DNA from: an uncultured Ruminococcus sp.
GTDB lineage: Bacteria; Bacillota; Clostridia; Oscillospirales; Acutalibacteraceae
DNA: 9,734 nucleotides
Direction of reading: 5' to 3'
NCBI GenBank assembly: GCA_902767285.1
Contig: CACXHC010000006.1
Span: forward strand, 1-9,734
Every line of letters begins with the position of its first letter. The first letter of the stretch is position 1. Shown here piece after piece: positions 1 through 7,175 of the stretch. Below the pieces are notes generated by a model, which saw only the letters and a program-made list of their open reading frames with translations, had not been told where the DNA came from and did not search any database. The position numbers and the translations under genes were made by a program.

Positions 1-14
1 TTTTTGGAAAGGGT

Positions 15-50
15 TTGGGAAAACCTTTTTTTCAAAAAAGGTTTTCCCAA
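15..50 (-). terminator. Long perfect hairpin after rsmG, probable operon terminator
   Basis: Bases 15-31 are exactly complementary to 34-50, giving a 17-bp stem (TTGGGAAAACCTTTTTT) with almost no loop; the innermost A-T pairs would open to form one. It begins 32 bases past the rsmG stop codon. On the minus strand it is followed by a mixed ACCCTTTCC stretch and then AAAAA, not by a clean U tract, so it is not a textbook intrinsic terminator. The sequence is close to symmetric and could work in both directions. It could also be a dispersed intergenic repeat, since the first bases (GGAAAGGGTTTGGGAAAACC) partly echo the arm. Confidence 0.55.
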
Positions 51-81
51 GAAAAGCCAATTTTTCACGGACACCTTTTTG

Positions 82-786
82 TTATAACGGATTTTTATTA
101 ATTTTCACCGCTCGGCGAGGATACTTACCGGGTGTATTTTTTATTTTATCGGTAATAACGATACTTCTTCCGCTATTGTCTGGAAGAACGAATTTTTTAA
201 CATCAACGATTTTTCCTCCCAAAATTTCGATAGCATTTTGAGCAACCGAAATTTCGTCCTCCGAGTCAAAACCTTTCATTGAAATAAATTTTCCGCCGAC
301 TTTTACAAACGGGATACAGTATTCACTCAATGCCGACAAATTCGCAACAGCACGACTAACCGCAAAATCGAAATTTTCTCTGTACTCGCTTTTATGCGAA
401 AACTCCTCCGCACGGGCATGAACGACGCTTGCGTTTAAATCCAAAACCGGAAGAACTTGCTCTTTAATAAAAATGAGTCTTTTATTCAGACTGTCGAGCA
501 TAGTAATTTTTAGATCGGGACGGGCAATCAATATCGGAATTGCCGGAAATCCCGCACCCGTACCAATATCTATAATTTTGGAATTTTGCGGAATGTCAAC
601 ATTGGCAATAACCGAAATGCTGTCGCAAAAATGTTTTACAATAAATTCGTCCTTGTCGGTTATGGAAGTGAGATTTATTTTTGTGTTCCACTCAAGCACG
701 ATATTCATATATTTTTCAAAGCGGTTTATTGCGGTGCTGTCGAGCTGTACATTGATATTTTGGGCATATTTTTTCAGACGTTCCAT
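82..786 (-). CDS. rsmG: 16S rRNA (guanine527-N7)-methyltransferase RsmG (GidB)
   Basis: RsmG uses S-adenosylmethionine to methylate N7 of G527 in the 530 loop of 16S rRNA; loss of the family enzyme is known to give low-level streptomycin resistance. The 234-residue product has the family length. The helical N-terminal part (LEWNTKINLTSI, residues 31-42) leads into the SAM-binding Rossmann motif DIGTGAGFPAIPI (73-85), then the acidic-loop strand TMLDSLNKRL (95-104), the SRAVA block (144-148) and the C-terminal KYPRR (221-225). The last residues diverge from the usual KAGTPxKNPL tail but keep NPL. The ATG start has GGAGGA 11 bases upstream. It is the last gene of the minus-strand cluster, 27 bases after mnmG, and a strong hairpin follows it. 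Identification is secure. Confidence 0.97.
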   Translation of the reverse strand: MERLKKYAQNINVQLDSTAINRFEKYMNIVLEWNTKINLTSITDKDEFIVKHFCDSISVIANVDIPQNSKIIDIGTGAGFPAIPILIARPDLKITMLDSLNKRLIFIKEQVLPVLDLNASVVHARAEEFSHKSEYRENFDFAVSRAVANLSALSEYCIPFVKVGGKFISMKGFDSEDEISVAQNAIEILGGKIVDVKKFVLPDNSGRSIVITDKIKNTPGKYPRRAVKINKNPL

Positions 787-813
787 AAAACCAAATATCC
801 TCCGATTATTCGA

Positions 814-2673
814 TTATTTTGAGAGCCAAATAACAAGTACGCTTATATCTGCCGGACTCACTCCCGAGATACGGCTCGCCTGTCCGAGATTTGTCGGGTG
901 AACTTTGTTTAATTTTTCCTGTGCTTCGAGTCTGAGTCCTCGAATTGTTTTGTAATCAAGGTCAGCCGGAAGTTTCTTCTTCTCCATTCTCTGCATTTGT
1001 TCAACCTGGGCAAGTTGCTTTTTGATATATCCCTCGTACTTGACCTCAACTTCGATTTGCTCAAAAATATTGGAGTCGAGGTCGGGGCGGTCGGTATCAA
1101 TCGGTTTAAGAATTTCGTAAGAAAGTTGGGGTCTTTTAATTAAATCAACAAGTTTCACGCCCGTTGTTATTGCAGATGTTTCACGTGAAACAATTATTTC
1201 GTTAACTTTGTCACTCGGAGCAATAACTGTATTGCGGATTCGTTTCAATTCATCGGCTTTTAACTGCTGTTTTTTCAAAAATTTGTTGTATCGTTCATCA
1301 CTGATAAGACCGATTCTTCTGCCGATTGGCGTTAATCTCTCGTCTGCGTTATCCTGACGGAGAATAAGTCTGTACTCGCTTCGTGATGTCATCATTCTGT
1401 AAGGGTCGTTCGCACCTTTTGTAACAAGGTCATCAACTAAAGTTCCGATATATGAACTTGACCTGTCGAGAATCATCGGCTCCTCCCCTTTGATTTTAAG
1501 AGCAGCGTTCACGCCCGCAACAAGTCCTTGAGCCGCCGCCTCTTCGTATCCCGATGAGCCGTTGAACTGACCCGCACCATATAAACCGGGGTGTTCCATA
1601 AATTCGAGCGTATTGTCCATTTGCAGAGGGTCGGCACAATCGTATTCTATCGCATACGCACATCTCATCATGACGACATTTTCGAGTCCCTTTATTGTGT
1701 GATAAAATTTTAGCTGAACTTCCTCGGGCAGTGATGACGACATACCCTGAAGATACATCTCCTCCGTATTTTCTCCGCACGGTTCAATAAAAAGCTGATG
1801 ACGCTCCTTATCCGCAAATCTGACAATTTTATCTTCGAGACTCGGACAATATCGAGGGCCAACGCCGTGAATCATTCCGCTGAACAGCGGCGAACGGTGA
1901 ATATTATCCAAAATAATTTGTTTGGTTTTTTCGTTAGTCCAGCTTATATGACACACAACTTTATTTTCGAGTATTTCTTCCGTATCGTAAGAAAACGGTT
2001 CCGGGGGTTCGTCACCTTCCTGAATTTCCAAATCCGAAAAATCAATACTCGATTTTAATACACGAGCCGGAGTTCCTGTCTTAAATCTTCTCAACGATAT
2101 TCCGAGGTCTTTCAGCGACTGCCCGAGAAATGTTGCCGGGAAAATTCCATCAGGGCCGCTTTCGTACGAAACTTCACCCACAAAAATTCTTCCGCCGAGA
2201 TATGTTCCCGTTGCTATTATGACAGCTTTAAATTCGTACTCGGCACCCATTCTTGTTTCAAGCTTCCAAACACCGTCCAACTCTTTTATCGAAACAACTT
2301 CCGCTTGATGAAGTTCGAGATTCTCTTGTTTTTCCAGCTTATGTTTCATGACTTCGCTGTATTTGCGTCTGTCGATCTGAGCTCTGAGCGAGTGAACCGC
2401 CGGGCCTTTTCCTCTGTTGAGCATACGCATTTGGAGCATACACTCATCGGCAGTTTTTCCCATCTCTCCCCCAAGAGCATCTATCTCTCTAACAAGATGC
2501 CCTTTTGCCGTACCGCCGATTGACGGATTGCACGGACAATTTCCAACAGCGTCCATATTTATTGTAAAAACAACGGTTTTACAGCCGAGCCTTGCCCCTG
2601 CCAAACCTGCCTCAATTCCGGCATGACCTGCACCCACAACGGCAATATCATATTTTCCGGCAAAGTAACTCAC
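814..2673 (-). CDS. mnmG: tRNA uridine-5-carboxymethylaminomethyl modification enzyme MnmG (GidA)
   Basis: MnmG is the FAD-dependent partner of MnmE. Together they install the (carboxymethyl)aminomethyl group at C5 of wobble uridine-34 in several tRNAs, using methylene-tetrahydrofolate and NADH. The 619-residue length is normal. Visible motifs are the dinucleotide-binding GAGHAGIEA (14-22), CNPSIGGTAKGHLV (48-61), GTYLGG (156-161), PRYCPSLEDK (273-282) and GYEEAAAQG (375-383); the two family cysteines are C48 and C276. The C-terminal tRNA/MnmE-binding end GQASRISGVSPADI (597-610) is intact. The start is GTG, with GGAG ten bases upstream; the nearby ATG is out of frame. It lies 28 bases after mnmE, so the pair is very probably co-transcribed. 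A perfect parS palindrome lies within codons for residues 494-499. Confidence 0.98.
   Translation of the reverse strand: MSYFAGKYDIAVVGAGHAGIEAGLAGARLGCKTVVFTINMDAVGNCPCNPSIGGTAKGHLVREIDALGGEMGKTADECMLQMRMLNRGKGPAVHSLRAQIDRRKYSEVMKHKLEKQENLELHQAEVVSIKELDGVWKLETRMGAEYEFKAVIIATGTYLGGRIFVGEVSYESGPDGIFPATFLGQSLKDLGISLRRFKTGTPARVLKSSIDFSDLEIQEGDEPPEPFSYDTEEILENKVVCHISWTNEKTKQIILDNIHRSPLFSGMIHGVGPRYCPSLEDKIVRFADKERHQLFIEPCGENTEEMYLQGMSSSLPEEVQLKFYHTIKGLENVVMMRCAYAIEYDCADPLQMDNTLEFMEHPGLYGAGQFNGSSGYEEAAAQGLVAGVNAALKIKGEEPMILDRSSSYIGTLVDDLVTKGANDPYRMMTSRSEYRLILRQDNADERLTPIGRRIGLISDERYNKFLKKQQLKADELKRIRNTVIAPSDKVNEIIVSRETSAITTGVKLVDLIKRPQLSYEILKPIDTDRPDLDSNIFEQIEVEVKYEGYIKKQLAQVEQMQRMEKKKLPADLDYKTIRGLRLEAQEKLNKVHPTNLGQASRISGVSPADISVLVIWLSK
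1177..1192. promoter_or_regulatory. parS site (ParB/Spo0J binding), inside mnmG
   Basis: The 16 bases TGTTTCACGTGAAACA form a perfect palindrome identical to the Bacillus-type parS consensus TGTTNCACGTGAAACA. ParB family proteins nucleate there, spread or slide, and recruit SMC for origin segregation. In the mnmG frame it encodes V-S-R-E-T (residues 495-499), a place where MnmG proteins commonly carry an SRE motif. It lies about 6.3 kb from the start of dnaA. No parA/parB is in the window; in related genomes they often lie beyond rsmG, just past the left edge. Confidence rests on the exact match and the origin-proximal position. Confidence 0.9.
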
Positions 2674-2701
2674 TCAACATCAACTCCACACGATGAAATT
2701 T

Positions 2702-4081
2702 TTATTTACCTACACAAAATTTTGAAAATACACTATGAACTATTGTTTCGCTTGCTCTCTCCCCTGTAAGTTCGAGCAAATTCTGAATTGACTCCTCAAT
2801 AAGAACCGTAACCGCATCAAGCGTCATTCCCGATTCTATCGCTGACACAGCCTGTTTTAGCGGTTCCAACGCACAAGACGCACACTGAAATTGTCGCTCA
2901 TTCGATAATACTGCGGAATTTTCGTCAAACTCCGCCGCACCCGTTAAATCTTCAACGGCAGATGTTAAATCATCTAATCCCTCGCCTTTCGCCGCCGAAA
3001 TGAACACGCATTTGTTTGCTTTCGATTTTATAAGGTCAACATCAACAACACAATCGAGATCGGTTTTGTTTATGACCGCAACTGACGGCACTTCGCCCAA
3101 AAGATCTATCATATTGAAATCATCTTCATCAAGCTGACGTGAAGCGTCAAACACCGCCAGCACAAGACCGCACGACTGAAGTCTTTTTTTGACTAAATTC
3201 ACACCTATTTTTTCGATTGGATTATCGGTATCTCTTAATCCCGCTGTATCAGAGAGAATCAGAACCGCATTTCCCATAACAATTGTTTCTTCGATAATGT
3301 CACGGGTCGTACCGGGAATATCAGTCACGATACTTTTTTCACAGCCCGTCAAAAAATTCATTAGAGTTGATTTTCCGACATTCGGCTTGCCTACAATCAA
3401 AGTATCAATACCCTGTTTTACGGCTTTTCCGCAATCATAATTTTTGATCAATTTTTCGAGTTTTGAACTTGCAGCCGAAATATTTGAAAGAAGATTTTCA
3501 GTGGAAATTTCGGGAATATCCTCTTCGGGATAATCCGCCCATGCCGAAAGATGTGCGGCACTGTCAATAAGCAGATCCTTAACGTCATCTATCTCACTTC
3601 GTAAACGACCTTCTTTTATGTTGAGAGCCGACCTCGCCGCCGCTTTTCCTTTCGCCGAAATAATATCCATAACTGCTTCGGATTCGGTAAGGTCTATTTT
3701 TCCGTTCACGAACGCACGTTCGGTAAATTCGCCGGGCTTTGCAAGAACAGCACCGCTTTTTATTACTGTACGCAAAACCTGATTTGTAACAAAAATACCT
3801 CCGTGGCACGACAACTCAACAACATTCTCGCCCGTATAGCTGTGAGGCGACCTAAAAACCGTTGCCACACACTCGTCAAGGGCAGAACCGTCATCATCGT
3901 AAATTTTGCCGAAAAGTGCCGAATATCCATTTATTTGAGATAATTTTTTACCGCTGACCGATTTAAAAACGGAATCGGCAATTTCAATCGAGTTATCACC
4001 CGAAATTCGTATAACGCTTATACCGCCCTGACCTAAGGGGGTAGATATTGCCGCAATCGTATTGTTTTGAAAATCCGACAT
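2702..4081 (-). CDS. mnmE: tRNA modification GTPase MnmE (TrmE)
   Basis: MnmE is a K+-activated dimeric GTPase that works with MnmG on wobble-uridine modification and binds a formyl/methylene-tetrahydrofolate in its N-terminal domain. The 459-residue product has all three parts. The N-terminal folate-binding domain starts IAAISTPLGQGGISVIRISG (9-28). The helical domain begins near NGKIDLTESEAVMDII (126-141) and contains an inserted Ras-like G domain: P-loop GKPNVGKST (231-239), TTRD (258-261), DTAGL (278-282), NKTD (338-341) and SAAKG (362-366). The C-terminal FCVGK (455-459) carries the conserved catalytic-site cysteine, C456. The start is ATG with AGGTGA six bases upstream. It lies 58 bases downstream of jag, with a hairpin between, and 28 bases upstream of mnmG. 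Confidence 0.98.
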   Translation of the reverse strand: MSDFQNNTIAAISTPLGQGGISVIRISGDNSIEIADSVFKSVSGKKLSQINGYSALFGKIYDDDGSALDECVATVFRSPHSYTGENVVELSCHGGIFVTNQVLRTVIKSGAVLAKPGEFTERAFVNGKIDLTESEAVMDIISAKGKAAARSALNIKEGRLRSEIDDVKDLLIDSAAHLSAWADYPEEDIPEISTENLLSNISAASSKLEKLIKNYDCGKAVKQGIDTLIVGKPNVGKSTLMNFLTGCEKSIVTDIPGTTRDIIEETIVMGNAVLILSDTAGLRDTDNPIEKIGVNLVKKRLQSCGLVLAVFDASRQLDEDDFNMIDLLGEVPSVAVINKTDLDCVVDVDLIKSKANKCVFISAAKGEGLDDLTSAVEDLTGAAEFDENSAVLSNERQFQCASCALEPLKQAVSAIESGMTLDAVTVLIEESIQNLLELTGERASETIVHSVFSKFCVGK

Positions 4082-4103
4082 TTTGCATCACCTATAATAT
4101 AAA

Positions 4104-4136
4104 TAAAGGCGAAAGCCTCGGAAGCCTCCGCCTTTA
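4104..4136 (-). terminator. Weak hairpin between jag and mnmE (possible attenuator)
   Basis: TAAAGGCG (4104-4111) is complementary to CGCCTTTA (4129-4136): an 8-bp stem closing a 17-base loop that contains the repeated hexamer AAGCCT. On the minus strand the stem starts three bases after the jag stop codon and is followed by a U/A-rich TTTATATTATA run, then by the mnmE ribosome binding site. This could reduce read-through from jag into mnmE. The loop is large and the U run impure, so full termination is unlikely. Confidence 0.35.
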
Positions 4137-4139
4137 ACA

Positions 4140-5027
4140 TCAGTCTTGGTTAACTTTTTTCTCTATTTTTGAGAACAGAGGAAGTCCGGCTTTTTCGATA
4201 GGACTTCTCTGGCTGAGAGTTGAAGTAGATATCATTTCATCATCAACGGGTTTATTGTAGCGGTTCTGATACGGTTTTCTCTCAAAATTTTCTTTGTACG
4301 GAGTTCTCTTATATCCGCCGTTTTGAGAAGAAGATCTTCTTCCGCCCTTCTGATAACCTTTACGCTTGTCACGATAATTACGGCGTGGCTTAACGGGATT
4401 TTTCGGGTCAGGAGATATAACTACATGACGTTCGAGATCCTCGCCCTCAGAGAACGAGATCGCACCGTTAACCTGCTGAACAGCCGTATGTATAATTCTT
4501 CTTTCGTATGGGTTCATCGGTTCGAGGTCAACATTTTTGCCTGTTTTAATAACTTTCAGAGCGAGTCTTTTACCCAGCTTGCTCAAAGTTTCCTCTCTCT
4601 TCTCTCTGTAATTGCCCGTGTTGATGGTGATTCTGTAATACTGATTATCAACATGATTAGCCACAAGCCCCGCAAGATACTGCAAAGCATCGAGAGTTTC
4701 GCCTCTTCTGCCGATTATAAAGCCGACATCATCGCCCTCAAGAACGATTTCGGCATTATCTTCATTTTGTTTAACATCGATTTTTATATCATCGAAGCCA
4801 ATGCAATCGAGAATATTTTTTACATACTCGCTTGCAGCCTCAGCCGGTGTTACATTAATAAAAACTCTTACTTCTGCCTGACTGCCGCCAAACAGACCAA
4901 GTGTTTTTTGTTTAGGTTCTTTAATAACCTCATATTCAACCTTTTCGGGATCGACACCTAATTCCTTGCACGCTTCGGCGACTGCATTTTCGATTGTGTC
5001 TGCTTTTCCAAAAGCCTCTTTTACCAC
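4140..5027 (-). CDS. jag: Jag/KhpB RNA-binding protein (Jag-N, KH and R3H domains)
   Basis: Jag (SpoIIIJ-associated protein, KhpB/EloR in streptococci) is a cytoplasmic RNA-binding protein; in streptococci it pairs with KhpA and affects cell elongation. From the start chosen here it has 295 residues. The order is a Jag-N domain (about 1-50, with TLGLFGG near 42-48), a KH domain with GFIIGRRGETLDAL (102-115), an R3H domain whose RRIIH gives R176 and H180, then an 85-residue tail rich in Arg, Lys, Tyr and Gly. A GTG nine bases further upstream (5036) is in frame. I prefer GTG at 5027 because AGAGG then lies eight bases upstream and the protein begins MVKEAFG, like relatives. It follows yidC by 41 bases, the usual pairing, with a perfect 18-bp palindrome between them. 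Confidence 0.95.
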   Translation of the reverse strand: MVKEAFGKADTIENAVAEACKELGVDPEKVEYEVIKEPKQKTLGLFGGSQAEVRVFINVTPAEAASEYVKNILDCIGFDDIKIDVKQNEDNAEIVLEGDDVGFIIGRRGETLDALQYLAGLVANHVDNQYYRITINTGNYREKREETLSKLGKRLALKVIKTGKNVDLEPMNPYERRIIHTAVQQVNGAISFSEGEDLERHVVISPDPKNPVKPRRNYRDKRKGYQKGGRRSSSQNGGYKRTPYKENFERKPYQNRYNKPVDDEMISTSTLSQRSPIEKAGLPLFSKIEKKVNQD

Positions 5028-5042
5028 ACCCGACACCTCTCT

Positions 5043-5060
5043 TAAATATTCGAATATTTA
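5043..5060. repeat. Perfect 18-bp palindrome in the yidC-jag gap
   Basis: TAAATATTCGAATATTTA is a perfect palindrome that fills most of the short gap between the yidC stop codon and the jag ribosome binding site, ending two bases before the AGAGAGG stretch. In mRNA it could fold into a 7-bp AU-rich stem with a four-base loop, too weak for termination. As DNA it resembles a dimeric regulator operator, but no regulator is suggested by the context. Chance is possible in AT-rich sequence. Confidence 0.5.
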
Positions 5061-5068
5061 TAGTTTTT

Positions 5069-6106
5069 CTATTTTTTCTTTTTGCTTTTATTTTTGTTGC
5101 TGTTTTTGTTCACATAATTAACGTTTGGTTTAGACTCAGCAACAGTTTTTGTAACTTTCTTGCCCGAAATTTTTCTGACGTTAACTTCCAATTCTTCCAG
5201 ATAAGCTATACGCCTTGCCTCGTCCTGAGCAGTAAGAGCCTGTGCATTATAGAATTTATGTATTATAACCGTTGTAATAAAGCCTATAACGCTCGAATAT
5301 ATCCAGTACAGACCAATAGCCGCCGGAACAGAATAGGCTATCCACGCCGACATAAGCGGCATTAGAAGAAACATATAGTTCATGCAGCCCTGCTGACCTT
5401 TTAGACTAAGACTTTGACCGTTGAGCTTCATCGAAATAAAAGTTGCTCCGAAACTGGTTAAAAAACACAATACCGGAAACAGGATAAACACCGACCAAAC
5501 ACCATGCGAATTAGGCATATCCAGCAAATTTATTCCGAACATTTTGAAACCTTCGGCAAACTGGTCGAGCTTGGCTATATCAGCATCAGAAAAGCCGGTA
5601 TTTGCAATAAAATCCGCATGATTTTTAACATCGGGATACAAACTCATAAAACTTATTTGACCGTAATACCCCTCTATATTCGAGCCTACAACCGGCAGAC
5701 CTTTCGAAAAATTCAAAGCAGCCGTAACGCTGTCTTTAGCTATGTGAAGAGTATTGGTGAGCGGATTTCTTATAGCATAATAAACCCCAAAAAGCAAGAA
5801 CATAGGAATAAAGGAAGTCATGCACCCGCTTGTAGGGCTTATATTCTCTTTTTCGTATAGTTTAGAAAGTTCCTCATTGACTTTCTCACGGTCTTTGCCG
5901 TATTTTTCCTGAATTTCCTGCTGCTTTTTTTGCAGACGCATACTTCCCGCCATAGATTTCTGACTCTTTATCTGGAGAGGAAACTGCAAAGCCCTCAAAA
6001 TGACGGTAAAAATAAGTATCGCCACTGCAAAATTTTTAACAAGACTATAAGCAAACCAAAGCAAATATCCAAAAATATAGCCTAAAGATTCAAACAAAGC
6101 ATTCAT
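5069..6106 (-). CDS. yidC: Membrane protein insertase YidC/Oxa1 (SpoIIIJ-type)
   Basis: YidC inserts small and Sec-dependent membrane proteins into the cytoplasmic membrane. The 345-residue product has the five-helix core. Segments visible are about 12-45 (with the conserved groove arginine R38 in ILRALQFPL), 95-115, 203-226 and a final pair about 243-283 (LMPLMSAWIAYSVPAAIGLYWIYS). The cytosolic helical hairpin, residues about 46-90, is rich in K, E and Q. The extracellular stretch between helices two and three (about 116-202) is longer than in B. subtilis SpoIIIJ. There is no lipobox cysteine near the N-terminus, unlike the Bacillus proteins. The tail ends in a lysine-rich run (NKNKSKKKK), a feature that in other YidC proteins aids ribosome contact. 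The ATG start has AAAGGG seven bases upstream. Confidence 0.96.
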   Translation of the reverse strand: MNALFESLGYIFGYLLWFAYSLVKNFAVAILIFTVILRALQFPLQIKSQKSMAGSMRLQKKQQEIQEKYGKDREKVNEELSKLYEKENISPTSGCMTSFIPMFLLFGVYYAIRNPLTNTLHIAKDSVTAALNFSKGLPVVGSNIEGYYGQISFMSLYPDVKNHADFIANTGFSDADIAKLDQFAEGFKMFGINLLDMPNSHGVWSVFILFPVLCFLTSFGATFISMKLNGQSLSLKGQQGCMNYMFLLMPLMSAWIAYSVPAAIGLYWIYSSVIGFITTVIIHKFYNAQALTAQDEARRIAYLEELEVNVRKISGKKVTKTVAESKPNVNYVNKNSNKNKSKKKK

Positions 6107-6212
6107 TTAATTGCCCTTTCGACCGTACAAAACACTTTACACAAAATAATATACCGAAAATTTTCAACACATACTAAAAAAACGCACGGTCATAAATAAA
6201 AATATTCTTTTC
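6107..6212. other. yidD-yidC spacer, AT-rich, no clear signal
   Basis: This 106-base gap is longer than the other spacers except the rpmH-rnpA one. It holds a 6-bp inverted repeat (GACCGT at 6121-6126 with ACGGTC at 6186-6191) enclosing about 60 AT-rich bases, and a lone TTTTCAACA 9-mer (6161-6169). On the minus strand there is a TTGAAA and a TATATT, but they are not spaced as a sigma-A promoter. A separate yidC promoter is possible but not supported. Confidence 0.3.
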
Positions 6213-6488
6213 TCAAAAAACTTTGAAATTTCTTTTTGATTTATTCGATAAATTGAAATTTTTGTTCAACCCAAAAAATTCCGGAACAGGGTCATAACCG
6301 CCCGCATTGAACGGATTACACCTCAATATACGTCCTAATGTCATAATTGATCCTTTAACGGCACCGAAACGCTCAACTGCTTCTATGCCATACTGAGAGC
6401 AGGTGGGCAAAAATCTGCAGCACGGTGCAGTCCTTGATGATATATATTTTTGATAAAACCGAATCAACGCAATAACAAATTTTTTCAT
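6213..6488 (-). CDS. yidD: Membrane protein insertion efficiency factor YidD
   Basis: YidD is a small membrane-associated protein that helps YidC-dependent insertion; it nearly always lies between rnpA and yidC, as here. The 91-residue product has the amphipathic N-terminus [16 protein letters not shown] (2-17), the cysteine block [11 protein letters not shown] (23-33), GRILRCNP (52-59) and the GGYDPVP motif (63-69). Cysteines C23, C24, C30 and C57 are all in the expected places. The tail after PVP is basic and variable. A GTG immediately before the ATG (6491) could add one residue. It starts eight bases after the rnpA stop codon with only a poor ribosome binding site, so translational coupling to rnpA is likely. 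Confidence 0.95.
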   Translation of the reverse strand: MKKFVIALIRFYQKYISSRTAPCCRFLPTCSQYGIEAVERFGAVKGSIMTLGRILRCNPFNAGGYDPVPEFFGLNKNFNLSNKSKRNFKVF

Positions 6489-6496
6489 CACAAACT

Positions 6497-6856
6497 TTAT
6501 AAAATCCCTGCTTTTGAAAAAGCGTCAAAAATGGGCTGAACAAGTTCCGTAGATTTAATAAAAGCGGTTTTTCTTCGGGCAACGATAACAACATCAAAAC
6601 CACGCTTGCCCGATTCACCGTTATAAGCGTCGGTAAGCTGATCCGCATAAGTATAAAGAGCAGAACGAATCACTCTGCGACACCGAGTTCTGACAACGGC
6701 ACCCCCGACCTTTTTACTGACAGTTATGCCGTACCTAAAAATCCCGAGATTATTTTTTGCCACATAAACGACAATTTGCGGATAGACGTAACATTTTTTG
6801 CTTTTATATAAACGTCTGAAAATATTGTTTTCTTTTATCGTAACAAGAGCCGACAT
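6497..6856 (-). CDS. rnpA: Ribonuclease P protein component RnpA
   Basis: RnpA is the basic protein cofactor of the RNase P ribozyme, which removes 5' leaders from pre-tRNAs. The 119-residue product shows the family pattern: [17 protein letters not shown] (4-20), the strand [16 protein letters not shown] (41-56), the RNR-type RNA-binding segment RTRCRRVIR (56-64) and the later strand [11 protein letters not shown] (87-97). In the RNR motif the usual asparagine is a threonine (T57); flanking arginines are kept. An in-frame GTG at 6868 exists, but ATG at 6856 is preferred because GGGG lies six bases before it and [11 protein letters not shown] fits the usual start. It follows rpmH after a 113-base spacer with strong RNA structure and precedes yidD closely. 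Confidence 0.95.
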   Translation of the reverse strand: MSALVTIKENNIFRRLYKSKKCYVYPQIVVYVAKNNLGIFRYGITVSKKVGGAVVRTRCRRVIRSALYTYADQLTDAYNGESGKRGFDVVIVARRKTAFIKSTELVQPIFDAFSKAGIL

Positions 6857-6885
6857 AAATAACCCCACTGTTCAAACAAAAGATA

Positions 6886-6934
6886 ACAGTCACTCAGGGA
6901 CACTCCCATCAAGGGAGTATGCCCTGTTTACTGT
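6886..6934 (-). promoter_or_regulatory. Three-tier RNA hairpin between rpmH and rnpA
   Basis: Three nested complementary pairs stack in one 49-base element: ACAGT (6886-6890) with ACTGT (6930-6934), CAGGG (6895-6899) with CCCTG (6922-6926), and ACTCCC (6902-6907) with GGGAGT (6913-6918) around a five-base loop. On the minus-strand mRNA it lies between the rpmH stop codon and the rnpA ribosome binding site and is followed by a U-rich TATCTTTTGTTT. It is well placed to act as a partial terminator, processing site or 3'-end protector, separating abundant L34 from scarce RnpA. The structure is seen; the role is inferred. Confidence 0.6.
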
Positions 6935-6969
6935 AAGCTGCGGACGAACGAAACTTCCATTACAAAAAA

Positions 6970-7104
6970 TCAGTAGGAAAGTCTTTTTCTGCCCTTTGCT
7001 CTGCGGCGAGCCAAAACTTTGCGTCCGTTACGGTCAGCCATTCTCTTTCTGAAACCATGCTCCTTTTTTCTGTGCAGCTTCTTCGGCTGATATGTTCTCA
7101 GCAT
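6970..7104 (-). CDS. rpmH: 50S ribosomal protein L34
   Basis: This 44-residue basic protein is the ribosomal large-subunit protein L34, which sits in 23S rRNA. Reading the minus strand gives [18 protein letters not shown] at the start, [17 protein letters not shown] near the end, and a TGA stop; length and sequence match the family throughout. The start is ATG with a perfect AGGAGG (7113-7118) eight bases upstream. It is the first gene of the minus-strand cluster, about 35 bases below a near-consensus sigma-A promoter, which fits its high expression. It is easily missed by length cut-offs. Confidence 0.98.
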   Translation of the reverse strand: MLRTYQPKKLHRKKEHGFRKRMADRNGRKVLARRRAKGRKRLSY

Positions 7105-7145
7105 ACTAAAAACCTCCTTTCAGGTATATAACCTTGCAATTTAAC

Positions 7146-7175
7146 ATTATACCTTAATTACTCCGTTTATGTCAA
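7146..7175 (-). promoter_or_regulatory. Sigma-A promoter of rpmH (start of minus-strand operon)
   Basis: On the minus strand a perfect -35 TTGACA (7170-7175) and a perfect -10 TATAAT (7146-7151) are separated by 18 bases. Transcription would start near 7139, giving a leader of about 35 bases before the rpmH ATG. A DnaA-box-like TTTTCCACT lies just upstream at 7192-7200, so DnaA could also touch this promoter, though that is inference. Confidence 0.88.

Noticed and set aside
1151..1166. Second parS-like sequence close to the perfect one
   Set aside because: Only the left half (GTTTCACG) matches; the right half is unrelated.
2132..2146. Possible Noc-binding site around GCCGGGAAAA in mnmG
   Set aside because: Only one half of the ATTTCCCGGGAAAT palindrome is present, and no Noc gene is in the window.
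4323..4961. A 212-codon open frame antisense to jag
   Set aside because: Jag is unmistakable on the other strand; the antisense frame has no family resemblance and arises from the codon use of jag.
6161..6169. Lone TTTTCAACA in the yidD-yidC spacer as a DnaA site
   Set aside because: A single degenerate box in AT-rich DNA away from the clusters is likely chance.
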